From contig JAFEVB010000001.1 of NCBI GenBank assembly GCA_032629725.1, forward strand, positions 124,001 through 188,000: a DNA stretch of 64,000 nucleotides, in the 5' to 3' direction. Shown one piece after another: positions 46,374-57,804 of this stretch (within the stretch, counting starts at the first letter, position 1; each line of letters begins with the position of its first letter). Origin of the DNA: Gremmenia infestans. Its lineage: Eukaryota > Ascomycota > Leotiomycetes > Helotiales > Hamatocanthoscyphaceae. The notes under the pieces were generated by a model. The model did not search any database. It was given only the letters and a program-made list of their open reading frames with translations, and was not told the DNA's origin. A program made the translations under genes and the position numbers.

Positions 46374-46870
46374 CGACTGTATAATTTTGTTATTGTATGT
46401 TATCTTAGGGAGTTTTGGCTGGGGATGGTGTGGTTCTTGGGCGACGGCGCTTCGTATGGAGTGGTGTACTATATCGTTGCTCGTGGGTTCAGACATGGTG
46501 TTACATACTTTTTGCTCCGGGGCCTTCCTTTCCCTTCGAATCAGAACCCGGTCACGAATTGAGTTTATTCGCGTCTACTTGTACATTGAAAGCATCAATT
46601 TACATTTACATCTATCTCATCAACCAGGCAAGTAGCCCAAAGGTTTCCAACTAGTCCACGTTTCACTACAATATCTTATTCAGAACAAATCTGCTTTGCT
46701 ATGAATGTCTCGCTCACAAGACAATCAACTCATTGCCTACGCGGAATGTGCATTCTTCGCGAGCTCCGCGCTTCATTCATCGATGTGTTATGTTATAGCA
46801 GATTTCTTTGACCTTTGCCTTTGACACTCGATGAAATCAAATGATACTAGTTCGTAGATAAGTCGCAAGT
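46374..46870. other. Intergenic stretch
   Basis: About 500 bp between two plus-strand genes. No credible gene or repeat was seen; it serves as the 3' end of apsB and the promoter of the HExxH gene. Confidence 0.45.
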
Positions 46871-49532
46871 ATGGCTTCACCGGCGGCGCAGTCGCTCTCG
46901 GCTTCAGCTTCAGCACAACCGCTCACTCGAATCCCCTCGCAGTCGCTCTCGGCTACAGCTCCAGCGCAACCGCTCAATCGCATCCCATCACCGGGTACAG
47001 CCAAGCGGCCGCTGACAGAGCAGGAGGGACACGCGGCGTACATGCAAGAGCTCCTGCAGCGGGAGAGACTCAACAATTTCATCGTCAACGAGCTGCAGGA
47101 TAGCGGGTGTTGGGGCACGGCGGATGCGAAAGCAAGTGATTTGTCCGGGCCCATACATCCGCTGTACTGCCGGAAACGCTGGGGGAAGATGTTGTCGAGG
47201 GATCCGGGGCAGGTGGTTGGGAAGGGCGGGCTGGGGAGGTGGGAGGTGGGGAATCCGAGGGTGTGGGATGTGCTGCAGCCTGTGTTGCGGTTGGCGACGA
47301 GGATTATTAGTAATATCCATTTGTGGCCTTGGTAAGTCAGTCAGTCAGTTGGGAAGGAAGGAAGGAAGAGGGGAAAGGGGTTTTGTTTATTCTATTCCTC
47401 TGGATGGATCCTGGGTCGTGATGGTGATTGTGATTGTGATTGTGGCTGACGGGTTGGTCTACCTTAGGCTGGATGCGCTTTTTGAAGGAGAGAGGATACC
47501 GATCGACGAGGCGACTATGCAGGATGAACCGGATCTTACTGGTAAGCAGAGACTAGCTGGCCCAGCGACGTTTTGGAGACGGAGTATATTGCAACAGTGG
47601 ACTGGGACGACGATGGCGCAGGAGATGGAACAGCATCTATTCGACCTATCGTTTCATATAAACATTGGCTTCTCGGGGAAAAAGAAGGAGGCCAGTACTC
47701 TGCATGGCTTTCATGTACCGTGTTTCAAGGCGGGCGAGAAGAAGAACATTACATATCATTCGAGTGAGATTTATCTGTGTATCTGGCAGATTGAACCTCT
47801 GCTGGATTCAAATCTGTCTGCTTCCGAACGACTTATCCAAACATTCTCTTGTGCCAAGACTGTGAGTTTTGGCTGTTGCAATTGCGAGATACATCTGATA
47901 CTAACAGGACAGCTAGCTGGTCCATGAAACTATGGTATGTATACATTCATTCCCTTTGGGCCTTGGGATGCTTGACACTTACTTGTGTGACAAGCACGCT
48001 TCCTCGTGGTACATTCGATCAGTCAGACCAGAGCTTGGTCATATCGGCGTCGAGCCTGTAAGTTGAATATCTTGCAATGTAAAATACCTACTCTAAATGC
48101 TGATATTGCTACAGTTCTTCGAAGACGAGGCTATAACAGAACTGGGAAGATCTTGGGAAGTTTCGGTTTGATCATATCTCAGCTAGCCTATCTACGTATA
48201 CACAGCTCATCATGCCTCTAGGTCTTCGGCGGAGCAGTCGGTGGATTACCTACCGATGCTCCCAAGCTAGATCCTATAATGCCATACAACGCACAGGTGC
48301 GTGTCACCTGGTCCAGTTGGCAATGGTTCGGAGACGGAAAAACGGCCAAGAGTCCACCGCATCGCTTCCGCTTCCACGAGCGCTTCCAGAAAGGCGCCAT
48401 AGCAGAGACCTGGCCCATCCAATTCCAGCTGCTGGAAAACCTACAGCAGTCTGCGTTTTGGGACGTGCAGGTCGCGGCCATGGGTAGCAAAGTCATCGCC
48501 TTCCCACAGCTCTACGGAATGAGCAGCGAAAAAGGAGGAGTGCGAAAACACCTCTACGGCGACGACTACGCGCGCTGGATAAGCCAGAGCCATGCCCACG
48601 CCCCGGAACCAGCAGCGCCAGGTCCTGGCGCCAGCGAGCTCGCGAAATGGCAAGTCGAGCAAGAGCGGCGCATCCGCGCAAACGCAATCGCCATCTCGCA
48701 GCGCAATGTCCGCGCCGAGGAACGAAGCAAACTGCACGAGAAGAGCACGGAATATTTCAAGCTCCGCAACGAGCATCAGAAGATCCTGGATTCGGCCCTC
48801 AGACAGCACGATGTTAATGATTGGGCCACGAGCCTGCAGATATATCATAGCCTGCGGACGCCCTTTGTGGCCATTGCCATACAGCGGAACCTGGGGGCGT
48901 GGGCGCTGAAGCAAGCCGGGTACGGCGGGACAGCGGGGGAACGGGACCGGCAGTTCGCAGCGCGGGGGTTTTTGAAGCTGGAGCAGACTACTGCGATGCA
49001 AGGGAGCGCAAGGCAGGTGCGGGAATTCAAGACGCTGGTTGGGCTTGTCGCTGGCATCTGGGTCAAGGATGGGACGTTGCCTGCTGCGAGTAAGGAGCAG
49101 ACGGAGGGCGAGCAACGGGATGCAGTTATGGCTGTTATGCAGGTGTTGGCGCAGAAGGAAGTCGATGGCGGACCGGCGAGTACGAGTAGTGATCTGGGAT
49201 GGCTTGGAATGGCGCCTGTTATGGGTATGCAGGCAGGGACGGGGATGGGGATAGCAGGGAGTGGTGGCTCTGCTGTGGCTGGACCGAGCGGTACTCAGGG
49301 CTACGGCCAGGGACAGGCGCAAACACAGACACTCAAGAGACGCGCCTCAGACCCCCTCAACGAAACAGCAGTCCACAAAAAGTTGATCTCAAGCTCCGGC
49401 CCCATCTCTGTGGCAAACCCCAGTCCTGATCCTGATACCAGTACTTGTGGAGACGAAGATACGATGATGGAAAGTGATAACGATGAGGGGCTTGTATCGC
49501 GGTGGTTTACTCGGGCGCTGAATTTAGGCTGA
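46871..49532 (+). CDS. HExxH-motif protein, putative zinc metallopeptidase-like
   Basis: A 765-residue protein rebuilt from six exons: 46871-47331, 47468-47861, 47917-47934, 47995-48057, 48115-48165 and 48222-49532. All phases agree and most introns have CTAAC/CTGAC-like branch points. Exon 3 is an 18-nt micro-exon encoding LVHETM. Joined to exon 4 it creates HETMH (residues 288-292), a zinc-binding HExxH motif. About 23-33 residues later EDEAITELGRSWE could supply the third, glutamate ligand of a gluzincin-like site. Residues 1-60 are Ala/Ser/Pro repeats. The C-terminal 430 residues are Ala/Gln/Arg-rich with a possible coiled coil (about 440-500) and a disordered tail. No signal peptide was seen, so it is probably intracellular. 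I do not recognise a named orthologue; activity is inference. Confidence 0.78.
47917..47934 (+). other. 18-nt micro-exon carrying the HE of HExxH
   Basis: This exon encodes only six residues (LVHETM). The upstream intron (47862-47916) ends with TACTAACAG then CTAG, and the downstream donor is GTATGT. Skipping it would remove the first two zinc-site residues while keeping the frame (18 nt). Confidence 0.7.
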
Positions 49533-50345
49533 CTGCATGTTTATCTCTTTCTTTCTTTATTTATTTATCTATCAATAAATAGATAGATATAGTAGTGCTC
49601 CGCCTAGTTGCCCTGGATATATTGGAAATGAAATGAAATCATGGAATGGAATGGAACTGTATTGTATTGTACGATTATAGTACTTGGCCCCCTTTTCTCT
49701 CGCTTAATGGATGATTAGCCGGATGGTACGGATTAGATACCTAGGCTGTGATACAGTACCAGAACGGCACTTGTATCGCCTTGAAGAACCGTGCGCTGGG
49801 GAGGGGGCTTCTAATGAGCAGTCTGATAATATCTGAAGATAGATAGATAGCACCAGTTTTACGCAATAACGACTAGGAGAAGCAAACGAACGAAGAAAGG
49901 TGACGGGGATTAAGCAAAGGTTAAGGAAGGAAGGACGAATACTCTAAAGGATAGTACAGGGGGTAGGCTTCAAGAGAGATGAATGCCAATATTCGAAATG
50001 GGAACTGAATTGGATTTAGATGCAATGCTGCTATCGCAAGACGGCAATTTCGAGATCGATGATTGCAGATGAGTGGAAATGAGGAGTCAAGTAGCCTGCC
50101 TACGGGATATGGGTATCACGTGATACCACTTTTGATCACAGATACCTAGGTAGAAAGCATAGGTGGGTTTGAAGCAAATTATGACTAAAAATATAGATTT
50201 AGAAGCTATGCAACCACTTAGCTAGGCTCTTGAATTGTTTTCCAATTAATGAAGCCTCGTCACGTGGCTCATCTACCCCCACCTAGCTCCTTTCCTTGCT
50301 AAAATCGAAGCTTATTCCTCCTACACCACACTGTCTACCGTCGAA
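49533..50345. other. Intergenic stretch
   Basis: About 800 bp with no credible gene. A short inverted CTAT/ATAG element (TATCTATC...GATAGATA) lies at about 49565-49589, just after the stop, and may be part of a 3' UTR. Confidence 0.45.
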
Positions 50346-51320
50346 ATGGCTACTTTCGTTCTCGATCAAAGCCAACCTCCTCCAAATTTAGGTTCACACC
50401 ATGATCCTCCTAAAACCCTTCTTCACAACGTATCAATTGCATCGTATTCATCAGAGACGCCGGCCACCCGCGAGTTCACTCTCTTTCGCAGCCTCCCCGT
50501 TGAGCTTCGACACAAGATTTGGCACTATGCAATCTCTGTACCGCGTATTGTTGATATGGAAAAGGTACCCTGCTGGCAGCACGAGTCTCTGAATACTGGA
50601 AAAAGCTACTTTGCCGATCGATGGCACTACAGGATCAAGAACCCGCCGCCTCTCTTCTCCACCTGTGTTGAATCCCGCAATGAAGCCCTGAAAGTTTACC
50701 AAAAACATCAAGAGCTCGATGAGCCAACACCAAATCCACCCTGGATAAGGTGCGACTACGATATATTGCATCTGAAGGCAAAGCGATGGGATGAGGAAGG
50801 CCAATACGTTCCACATATGTGGTGCGAATATGATGTCTGCGCATGGAGTTATCCAGGAATCAATTTCAGTGATGGACGATATAGTGCAAAGAGGGAGTGC
50901 TTTAAGAACCTTGAAGCTCTTGCCATCAATCGCGAGCTTTTCTTCCGCGCGGGGGACTACGTGGAAAGCGTCGTGCGGCAACTCTTTCCCAACTTGAAGC
51001 TTCTCATTGTCTTGATTGACGATGCGATCGATATTGAGAGTTCTTGGGATATTAAGGATCATGATTTTGAACCTTATGAGGGCGACCCTTTCCATGAACC
51101 AGTCATTCGTCGGTGGGCATTTACATCTGCCAGTACGGGACCTTTCACTCCCGTGTCTCGCAATTCTTGGTATAGGTACTTCATCGAGACCAAGATGCAG
51201 AGATACTTCCGACGGGAACAGGCCAGGTTCCAAAACTATGTTCCACCGTATATCACGGTTATGGGATGCGCTCTTCCTGCAAGACTGGAAATACCGAGCT
51301 GTGGAAGATTACCAGCTTGA
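50346..51320 (+). CDS. 2EXR-domain protein, possible C-terminal frameshift
   Basis: A 324-residue protein of the fungal 2EXR family (function unknown), which forms large lineage-expanded sets in filamentous ascomycetes. The hallmark FTLFRSLPVELRHKIWHYAI lies at about residues 41-60, followed by PPPLFSTCVESRNEALKVY and a region with hydrophobic strands (LFPNLKLLIVLID). The frame ends in a family-like YITVMG followed by an unfamiliar ALPARLEIPSCGRLPA tail. In the neighbouring frame, from about 51265, ALFLQDWKYRAVEDYQLDF reads like the expected C-terminus. A one-base excess around 51262-51270 would explain this. The gene is therefore either slightly truncated or affected by a sequence error. Confidence 0.8.
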   Translation: MATFVLDQSQPPPNLGSHHDPPKTLLHNVSIASYSSETPATREFTLFRSLPVELRHKIWHYAISVPRIVDMEKVPCWQHESLNTGKSYFADRWHYRIKNPPPLFSTCVESRNEALKVYQKHQELDEPTPNPPWIRCDYDILHLKAKRWDEEGQYVPHMWCEYDVCAWSYPGINFSDGRYSAKRECFKNLEALAINRELFFRAGDYVESVVRQLFPNLKLLIVLIDDAIDIESSWDIKDHDFEPYEGDPFHEPVIRRWAFTSASTGPFTPVSRNSWYRYFIETKMQRYFRREQARFQNYVPPYITVMGCALPARLEIPSCGRLPA

Positions 51321-52969
51321 TTTCAAAGGCACTTCTAGGTTGGTAGCTTATACGAACTGTTCTTTTTGGGGGCGTATAGAAAGTGCATTGAAGGGGTTGC
51401 CAAATATATCATTTGGGGTTCTGGCCGTCAAGTTATCCTTCCCCAACAGCTCAAAAGGTCTCTCCCAGTTTGATCTTTGAGGCCAAGTAACTGGTGCGTT
51501 GTACTGCCAATATCTTGATCTGGACCAAAAAAGCGACACTCATTCTTCTCGTCTTTCATTCATGCGCTCGATTTAAGACGTTGAGTATTTCCCTCTTGAC
51601 TCTTCGCACAACACGCCTATTGATCGTGGTCTTTTTCCACATCCTAATTGATACAAGCAAATCTATGCATCTTTCATCATTATCCTGTCAAGTGTCTATT
51701 CAGGACGTAGCAGTCAATCATACGCAAGTTCAACAAACCTTTGGACAGAAACAGGTAAGAAACAGCAGGACTCAACTCGTGTATAGCTCACGATTACTAA
51801 CTAGTCTCCAGAAATTTGGATTGCAATTCTATTCACGTCCTATTAAAACGGCCTGGCAGTGTCGCGTGTGTCTTACACCGAACAAAATTACGAATGATAA
51901 TGACCGTGAAAATCCAGGAAACCCTCGAGTGCGCAAATGTACACGGTCGCCAAGCCAAAATAGCAGTACATATACGGTGTGAGTTGTGCAGAAACCTGGG
52001 TTTATCTGGTAATCACCTGGACTGCAGAGATTGATGTCACACAAGCTGGTTCTGTTTCTGTATTGTGGTAGTGTAAGGCTATGTATGTATTATTGGAATT
52101 TCCTTTATTAATGCCATGCATTTTGTTCTTCTCAACTTTCATGTGCTCATTCGTCAGAACATTACCTTTCCTCTGTCTTGCTGTTATTGAAGGTTCTCCA
52201 CCTTACCAGCGGAGCCACCCCCTCCGAATCGGCAAGCAAGGAAATGCCACAGGTCAGTACCAATAAGCCCATATTTATCCGGACTTCTTCATCTTCCCCA
52301 CAAACTAAAAAAATTGCCTGCTGTCATTCATTCAATAAATAGTTCGTTACGAGGAGTGTCTCTTATGTGCTAGTTGTAAGCTTCTGTGACGATTTGATTT
52401 GATTTTGATTTGATTTTGATCGAATCCATATCCTTGTTTCCTGGAGTGTTATTCGTTACACAAGCTACGACTTACTGTAAACATATTCATTTTTGCAAAT
52501 TTCCCGACGGCCCACGTTTCATTTTCTATAGCATATAGCCAGCTATATTGATTAAACTGCAACACCAGCAATCCATCTGTGTCATGCGGCGTCCCTGTTT
52601 CGCTTTTGACTGGAGCTTAATTACTCCGGTTTAATGAACATGAGTTCTCGCCCCGCTACGGGGTATCGTTAATATCTTATTCCATGCTTCCGCAGTATAC
52701 ATTGCAATCTACAGCGTACCATCGTGGAGCGCAGGCGCCACAAAGCTTGAATTTCAAGCCGCGCAGTAACGTGTGCAATGTATCTCTAGGGCTAGGGTAT
52801 CAATGTCCGGGAGCATCTCGCATGATCCCGAAGACTAGATGTCTGAGGGTGTCTGTCGGCAAAGACTATATGATATGCCATTTTCCCCGTCAAGATCGGA
52901 TTTCTCCTTTCCTGCTGGTAAGCTGCTGAATTATCTTCACCCACCAACAACAAAACATCAACCTCCAGT
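51321..52969. other. Intergenic stretch
   Basis: About 1.65 kb with no credible gene after the 2EXR gene. A 162-residue plus-strand frame (51494-51982) has no domain. A GATTTGATTTT-type repeat lies at 52391-52420. The last 50 bases are the leader of the LPMO gene. Confidence 0.5.
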
Positions 52970-53695
52970 ATGAAGCTCAGCACCCCCTCTCTCCTCTCAG
53001 CCCTCACAGCTACAGCCTCCGCCCACGGCGGTGTCCTCTCCTACAACATCGCCGGAACAACCTACGCCGGCTTCGTCCCCTACAACAGCCCGACCGGCCA
53101 ATCAACCATCCAGCGCGAATGGGACTCCTACAACCCCATCACCGACCCAACGCTGAGCACCATGGCCTGCAACGCCGTCGGCACGCCCGCAAACCTTACC
53201 GCCACCGTCGCAGCAGGCTCCACCATCATCGCGTACTGGAACGTGCCCTGGCCCCACACCATAGGCCCCATGGTCACCTGGATGGCCTCCTGCAATGGGG
53301 ATTGCAAGACCTTCACCCCGAGCGGGAACGTGTGGTTTAAAATCGACCAAGCGGGTCTCATATCAGGGGATCTCCCCACAGGCCTCTGGGGATCCGGGAA
53401 AATGGTCGCGCAAAACAGTACCTGGACCTCGATCATCCCCGCGAATTTGAAGGCGGGGAACTATCTCTTGCGCCACGAGACTATCGCCATGCATACGAGC
53501 AATGCCCCGCAGTGGTACCCGGAGTGCGCGCAGTTGGTTGTGACGGGGAGTGGGACTGGCGTGCCGGGAGCTGCGTTCCTGGCTGCTATTCCGGGGGTTT
53601 ATTTGATGAGTGATCCGGAGGTTGATATTGATGTTTATAGTCAGCCGGGGGTCACGAATTATACGGTTCCAGGTCCGGCGGTTTGGACTGGATGA
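52970..53695 (+). CDS. AA9 lytic polysaccharide monooxygenase
   Basis: A 241-residue single-exon secreted copper enzyme of family AA9 (formerly GH61), expected to cleave cellulose or other beta-1,4-glucans oxidatively. The signal peptide is residues 1-18, with cleavage before H19, the N-terminal histidine of the copper brace (SA|HGG). The second ligand is H96 (WNVPWPHTIGP). H169 and Q181/Y183 (HETIAMH and QWYPEC) complete the site. Cysteines near 67 and 108-112 plus the one in YPEC fit the usual disulfides. There is no CBM1 or other appendix; the C-terminus ends soon after the catalytic domain. The gene is GC-rich and uses C-ending codons, typical of strongly expressed secreted proteins. Confidence 0.95.
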   Translation: MKLSTPSLLSALTATASAHGGVLSYNIAGTTYAGFVPYNSPTGQSTIQREWDSYNPITDPTLSTMACNAVGTPANLTATVAAGSTIIAYWNVPWPHTIGPMVTWMASCNGDCKTFTPSGNVWFKIDQAGLISGDLPTGLWGSGKMVAQNSTWTSIIPANLKAGNYLLRHETIAMHTSNAPQWYPECAQLVVTGSGTGVPGAAFLAAIPGVYLMSDPEVDIDVYSQPGVTNYTVPGPAVWTG

Positions 53696-54254
53696 GATGG
53701 AGGGACGAGGGGAGTTTGCGCTTTTGTGGGCGGAGGAAGGCTGGAGGCCTGTTACGTCAACCAATTTTTTACGCTTGTGATTTTACTTTACTATAAGTAT
53801 AGTGTATTTTGCTACTCCCATATACAGCGTTAGATTTGGCGGCTAGCCTGCACAGCAACGTAGCTGATCCTGTCATTCCAATATCAACACATATTACTAC
53901 CTCTTTCGCTTCGGCCATTGTTCATTTTTATAGCTAGGAGATGCTTTTGTCATGCCTTGATCCGCTTGCGGCGAGAAAATGGAGAGGGTGGGCGGTAAAT
54001 ACTTTTCGGACAAAGGCGTTAAAACTTGTCCGGATATAAATTAGAAGCAATAAGACATTGCTTTAAAGATATCCCTTTGTGGTGTCTGCGGCCATAGGTG
54101 CCTGCAGCTCTCCTGATTCACTATATACTTTGGATCATAGGATCCCGAAACAAGGTTATAAATACGGACAAAGAAGTTTAGTGTCGTCGCTACTACCTGC
54201 GAGAACTAAGTCGACCGAGGGAGGAAACTACTACTTCCCAAAAGGGGCCTGATC
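53696..54254. other. Intergenic stretch
   Basis: About 560 bp of AT-rich DNA between the LPMO gene and a small orphan frame. No recognisable features. Confidence 0.45.
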
Positions 54255-54728
54255 ATGGCTGCACACCGGAGCAGGTCAATTATTCGCACGCCACTTACTC
54301 TGTGGCTTTGGAGCGCTACATCCAGCATTGGGTCGATTCTAAGAAGATTGTTGCGAATGAGTCTTCGGAGCGAATTGAAAAGATCCTGTTCCCTACAATT
54401 CACCAGCCTTACCCCCGCACTGCCAGTTGCCTTATCTGATGTGCCCCCGGGGTACTTCCTCACTGCTGGAAAAGACCTTAGGATGTTTCCCAATCCACAT
54501 GATTACACACCCTCGGAGATATGTGTCCTTCTTAAGCACAAGCGGACGCGCAACCCCTTCGCAGAACATATCATCAACTCCATCCTTTTGAAAGCCATTT
54601 CGGTTGACATCAACTCCCACGAAAGTCTTGTGCCGATGAACCCTCAAGACATATGCTCGCTTCAGAAGATCAAGTCGCTCCTTCAACTACATCTTGATTT
54701 GAAGCAAGCTAATAGCATTTCTGCATAG
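54255..54728 (+). CDS. Orphan 157-residue hypothetical protein
   Basis: A single uninterrupted frame with A at -3 of its ATG. The first 45 residues are basic with a hydrophobic patch (TPLTLWLWSATSSIGSILRR), possibly a mitochondrial presequence or membrane anchor. The rest is mixed helical (SEICVLLKHKRTRNPFAEHI, then LQKIKSLLQLHLDLKQA). No family is recognised. It has no introns and no clear neighbours in function, so it may be a young or chance gene. Confidence 0.45.
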   Translation: MAAHRSRSIIRTPLTLWLWSATSSIGSILRRLLRMSLRSELKRSCSLQFTSLTPALPVALSDVPPGYFLTAGKDLRMFPNPHDYTPSEICVLLKHKRTRNPFAEHIINSILLKAISVDINSHESLVPMNPQDICSLQKIKSLLQLHLDLKQANSISA

Positions 54729-54966
54729 TGTTTAGAAACGTCCCAATTCATATCAGCTAGTTCGGAGTCCACTATGGGCAGACCTCGCTTAGACAATACC
54801 CTGGGTTCCCAGATGCGGGTCAGATGTAAATATTTGATATAGTTTACTCGTAAAGACCGTTAAATCATACCCCATACATCCAATGTACATTACAAACAAT
54901 AACTACCACCCATATGTGTGCAAACAAATGAAAGACGTTAGTTAATCCACACACATTATCCATTCC

Positions 54967-57306
54967 TCAAACATCACCCTCCATTTCCTCGTCCCCTTCC
55001 TCCTCCAAGAACCCCAAGCCACTATCATACCGTCTCCGCTTCTTGCCACTCTTCCTCGCCAACTCTCCATCGAATAATCCCCCGCTTCTGACCACCGACC
55101 GAGATGATTCTTCAGCGACAGGACTACTACTCCCGCAAAAAGGCCCAGGCCCTTGCACAGAAACATCTCCATTGACATACCCCAGCCCAGTTTCCAAGGC
55201 ACGGGTCAATTGATCGCGCATAGCCTGCACGACTAACAATCCGCGGGTCTTCTCGCCGGAGACTTGAGCGTTTAATTCCCTATTCTGGTTCCTGAGCTCG
55301 AGGATGGTGGCATGGGCAGTCTTGAGTGCGTTGTTCACCCGTTCGACTTCCTCTCGTAGTTCGGATACTCGGGCGTCGCGAAGGGCCAGAGCGTCGCCGT
55401 GTTCTCTCTCCCGCTCTAGGCTAGAGGCATTGAGTTGCTCGATCGTGGAATCTCTGTTGGAGATCTCGGTGTCTTTGGTGGTTGAGAGGGCGGTGAGCTG
55501 GCTTTGGACGACGGATGCTGATTCTAGGGCGGCGGTGAGGCGGCGTTCGAGTTCCATTATTATCATATCTTTTCCTTCGTCGACAGCACGCGTCGTGTCG
55601 TGCTTGAGGATCTCGTGCTGGAGTTTCTCTTGCATGTCGATCACTTTGCCTCTGAATTGGGCTTCGTTATTCCGCCCTTCCTTCTCCACTCGTTCGATCA
55701 GGTTCTCTAGCCCTGTCACTTCTGCTCGGTACCCCTCCAAAGCCGATTGCAGTCTCTGGTTGCTGATTTCTTTCTCTTCGATTTCTTCTCTCAGGCCCCC
55801 CACGACGGTGTTCGCGAGGTACAGCTCCTTCTGTAGACCATCCGTGACATTGACACGCGTGTTGAGTTGCTGCCTGAGAGATATTTCTTGAGAATGATAT
55901 TCGTCAATGCTAGCGTCCTGGAGCTTGACCTTCTCAAGCAAAACTTTGGTACGTGACACAAGCATCTCAAGCAACTTGTCATTTTCAAATCCTTCCACGA
56001 CTTCACCTGGAGTGAGGTACTCGAGATCCAGTCGTGCTTGCCGGAATTGCGTTGCAATAAGCTCGAGTGTCTCTTCGGGGCCAGATGAGGGAAAGCCTAG
56101 ACCGGTGATCTCAACTGTAAGAGCAGAGAATGCGTTCTCTTTCTCCAACGCGTGAGATTGAGCGATGGCTAGCTGGGTGAGCACACTGTCTAGTGCGACG
56201 TCAACAGAAGTGTGATCATGGGACTCGTCAACGGGGATGAATTGGGAAAGCTTCTCAGTGAGACGCGATTGATTGTCGTCCTTGAACGCGATGGTAGAAG
56301 TAAGTTTCGAAACCTCGGAGTTCAGCAATTCAAGTTGGGTTTTGAGAGCCTCTGTCTCTGGGTCTGGAATAGGAAGGCATGCTTGGATGCCGGAGGACAC
56401 CGATTTGCAAGGCGTGGGCGGCATTGTGGATGGAGGTGATGGGAATGAGGTATTTAATCGTGTCGGGGTCGTTTCCATCTCAGTATTATCATGGAAATCA
56501 TCATCATAGTTCGTTATCATATTGTCGTCATTATCGTCGAAGTCGAAAGGATCTTGGGCTGCCATTGTCCAGTCCGCATCTTCCGTGGGCTCGCTGTCCT
56601 TCCGTTGAAGCTCAGCCTTTAGGTCGACTATCACTTGTTCCAGCTCTTGGATCTTGGTGCTTTGAGTCGAAATCGAAGTGGCCGAGAGTCTAGACTCCCC
56701 CTCGAGCTGAGTTGCAATATCCAGTTCATCTCTAATGCTCTGAACCTCGGAATCCTTGGCTGCCAACTCCTCTCTGAGCCTTCCAACCTCCGTTCTCCGT
56801 TCCTTTGCTTCCTTTTTCTTATCCCACTCAATGGTGTTTATTTCTTCGCTCAGTCTGTTCCGTCTCAACCTCCTCTTGACCCTCCCTTCGAGCACTTGGC
56901 GCAGAGGTGCAAATTGCAATGTTCCCGAGATTGGAGCTGCATTGTATTCGGATCGATTTGACAGCACGGCTGGTGTAGAGTGCCGACGTTTCGAGGCAGG
57001 AGTGGAGAGAGATGTCCGTCGAATAAATGGAGTGAGGCCTGAAGCTGACGTCGCTGATGCTGATTCTGATTCGGAATCGAGGAGAATTGGTCCTGGATCA
57101 GAGAAGCGGACGCGTTTCTTTGCTCGTTTGGGGGTTGCTGGCGGAGTGAAATTTCCAAGGACTACTTGCGGTTTTCCTCTGCTTTGAGGATTCGATGCTG
57201 GTCGTGTATTGAGACTTAGTCTTGTGCTGCTTCGTCTTTTTCTGCGGACAGCTAGAGGTTGTTCGTCGTCGACAATGATTGTCGAGTCGTTTTCGAGGTC
57301 GGCCAT
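54967..57306 (-). CDS. Long coiled-coil protein, function unknown
   Basis: A 779-residue single-exon protein starting at 57306 (ACAATGG context). Residues 1-130 are basic and disordered with SP/TP sites and a GNFTPPATPKRAKKRVRFSD segment that looks like a nuclear localisation and CDK-site region. From about 170 to 700 there are several heptad blocks, rich in Glu, Leu and Lys, separated by an acidic gap (DFDDNDDNMITNYDDD). The C-terminus has another basic stretch (KSGKKRRR) and an acidic end. The composition suggests a nuclear or spindle/kinetochore-associated structural protein, but I recognise no named domain. The upstream in-frame ATG at 57357 is rejected as less likely. Confidence 0.85.
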   Translation of the reverse strand: MADLENDSTIIVDDEQPLAVRRKRRSSTRLSLNTRPASNPQSRGKPQVVLGNFTPPATPKRAKKRVRFSDPGPILLDSESESASATSASGLTPFIRRTSLSTPASKRRHSTPAVLSNRSEYNAAPISGTLQFAPLRQVLEGRVKRRLRRNRLSEEINTIEWDKKKEAKERRTEVGRLREELAAKDSEVQSIRDELDIATQLEGESRLSATSISTQSTKIQELEQVIVDLKAELQRKDSEPTEDADWTMAAQDPFDFDDNDDNMITNYDDDFHDNTEMETTPTRLNTSFPSPPSTMPPTPCKSVSSGIQACLPIPDPETEALKTQLELLNSEVSKLTSTIAFKDDNQSRLTEKLSQFIPVDESHDHTSVDVALDSVLTQLAIAQSHALEKENAFSALTVEITGLGFPSSGPEETLELIATQFRQARLDLEYLTPGEVVEGFENDKLLEMLVSRTKVLLEKVKLQDASIDEYHSQEISLRQQLNTRVNVTDGLQKELYLANTVVGGLREEIEEKEISNQRLQSALEGYRAEVTGLENLIERVEKEGRNNEAQFRGKVIDMQEKLQHEILKHDTTRAVDEGKDMIIMELERRLTAALESASVVQSQLTALSTTKDTEISNRDSTIEQLNASSLEREREHGDALALRDARVSELREEVERVNNALKTAHATILELRNQNRELNAQVSGEKTRGLLVVQAMRDQLTRALETGLGYVNGDVSVQGPGPFCGSSSPVAEESSRSVVRSGGLFDGELARKSGKKRRRYDSGLGFLEEEGDEEMEGDV

Positions 57307-57804
57307 TGTATGGCGGGGGATTGCGGCGGCAATGCAGTAATAGGCGTATTCTTCCACTCACACTCATACAATTGAGGAGATAGTTGCAGATTGCAGAAAG
57401 AGTTTTCGATTGAAGATCAAATAAAAACTCTTGACGCGAGATGAGGATTAAAAACAGGTTCAATGCTCAGATTAAAGTAAACAGGGGTTCACGTTGTTTA
57501 CTTATTTCCCAACGCGGTTACGCGACTTCTACGGCGACCTGGTCCATCCAGGGGCCGTGGCCATCAATCCTCGACAGAAGGGTTAACCGGTTGGCTGAGG
57601 AGATGACAACAAACATGAGTCACCCGTGAAGATCACTACTTGTCCCAAGAGGGTAAAGTATCTATTTCACTTCATCTCTCTTTCTCTCTCTTTCCCTTAC
57701 ACACACACACACACACAGTCGTTCAATTTCACTCGTTGCTAACTGTCAACATTACCCCTCGGGTAGCCCCTATTCGGGCATGCTTCAATCAATAAAAACA
57801 TACT
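57307..57804. other. Intergenic with AC repeat
   Basis: Promoter of the coiled-coil gene. A CT-rich tract (57677-57699) runs into an AC dinucleotide array (57701-57719). No gene was seen. Confidence 0.6.

Noticed and set aside
47573..47767. Alternative exon in another frame of the HExxH gene (METEYIATVDWDDD...)
   Set aside because: It would require a 26-nt intron to rejoin the frame. The continuous frame 47468-47861 links both flanks without an intron.
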